Below, piece after piece: positions 55,545 to 55,616 of a DNA stretch of 55,616 nt. Under the pieces are notes generated by a model. It did no database searches and was not told where the DNA came from. It was given only the letters and a program-made list of their open reading frames with translations. The translations under genes and the position numbers were made by a program. Each line of letters opens with the position of its first letter. Positions within the stretch are counted from its first letter, which is position 1. Origin of the DNA: a virus; IMG/VR virus record IMGVR_UViG_3300045242_000161, positions 1-55,616 of that record; one strand, 5' to 3'.

Positions 55545-55616
55545 GCGGATCACAGGGCAGTTACGACTTGGCTTTGAGTCGGTTGAACCATGATATGTTG
55601 TTCCCTCTGGTGGAGG
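55541..55616 (+). CDS. Baseplate wedge gp25-like protein, N-terminal part (cut by window end)
   Basis: GTG start overlapping the TGA of the preceding small membrane gene (GTGA). The 25 complete codons read SGSQGSYDLALSRLNHDMLF and then PLVE, typical of the N-terminus of GpW/gp25-like baseplate proteins. The final 7 bases (55610-55616) are identical to bases 1-7. If the duplicate is removed, the frame runs without a break into the reading frame at position 1, giving a protein of about 136 residues. This is the same gene as the entry at 1-342, split by the choice of window start. Confidence 0.85.
   Translation, partial: MSGSQGSYDLALSRLNHDMLFPLVE
55610..55616. repeat. 7-bp terminal overlap identical to positions 1-7
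   Basis: GTGGAGG occurs at both ends of the window. Removing one copy restores the gp25 reading frame. It marks circular closure of the assembly, not a real repeat in the phage genome. Confidence 0.85.

Noticed and set aside
55610-55616. A short direct terminal repeat of the virion DNA
   Set aside because: Seven bases is too short, and the reading frame across the join is explained by an assembly overlap.
1-55616. Integrase, CI-type repressor, CRISPR array, tRNA or rRNA genes
   Set aside because: None seen on either strand; the iterons at 38.2 kb are short and unevenly spaced, unlike CRISPR repeats.

Overview
The window is essentially one complete genome of a contractile-tailed (myovirus-type) phage of about 55.6 kb. 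Its ends belong together. The last 7 bases (55610-55616) equal the first 7, and collapsing them joins the gp25-like baseplate gene in one reading frame, so the linear ends are an arbitrary cut in a circularised assembly. The host is most likely an alphaproteobacterium, because one product has a GcrA-type C-terminal motif. It probably has an exosortase/PEP-CTERM system (seen in Rhodospirillales/Acetobacteraceae and some other groups), because the phage carries a secreted PEP-CTERM protein. I see no integrase, CI-type repressor, CRISPR array or tRNA, so a lytic life style is the simplest reading.

Layout. The right arm on the + strand (38.6-55.6 kb, continuing through 1-13 kb) is the virion module: terminase, DUF1073-type portal, head morphogenesis protein, DUF2213-type protease/scaffold, decoration protein, DUF2184-type capsid, connectors, sheath, tube, a chaperone with a -1 frameshift, a short tape measure, hub, spike, gp25, baseplate J and gp48-like proteins. 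It is followed by about ten adhesin or depolymerase genes, including an SGNH/sialate-esterase-like enzyme and a beta-helix protein. The 13.2-14.3 kb junction holds the PEP-CTERM gene, a strongly structured segment, and a promoter-to-terminator unit that looks like a small RNA of about 124 nt. From 35.7 kb down to 14.3 kb, almost everything is on the - strand: DNA replication, nucleotide hypermodification and small host-takeover genes. The primase-helicase at 36-38 kb is on the + strand and is followed by an AT-rich iteron array that is the best origin candidate.

The central system is a complete de novo 7-deazaguanine pathway (FolE, QueD, QueE, QueC), plus QueF and a DpdA-type transglycosylase. 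This predicts preQ1-type 7-deazaguanine bases in the phage DNA as protection from restriction. In the same arm is a transcription unit of two genes: an amidoligase with a C-terminal winged-helix-like domain and a gamma-glutamylcyclotransferase-like protein. Because preQ1 carries a free primary amine, a testable idea is that this pair adds and removes an amide-linked amino acid on the modified base or on a DNA-bound target. Many - strand units, and a few + strand ones, start at a very regular promoter, TTGCG(T/G/A)-N17-TA(T/G)nnT, which probably defines the early regulon.

Other unusual features are TxWD repeats attached to three connector or neck proteins, a QueC without its zinc cysteines, a clan GH-A-like glycosidase in the early arm, and no recognisable endolysin.
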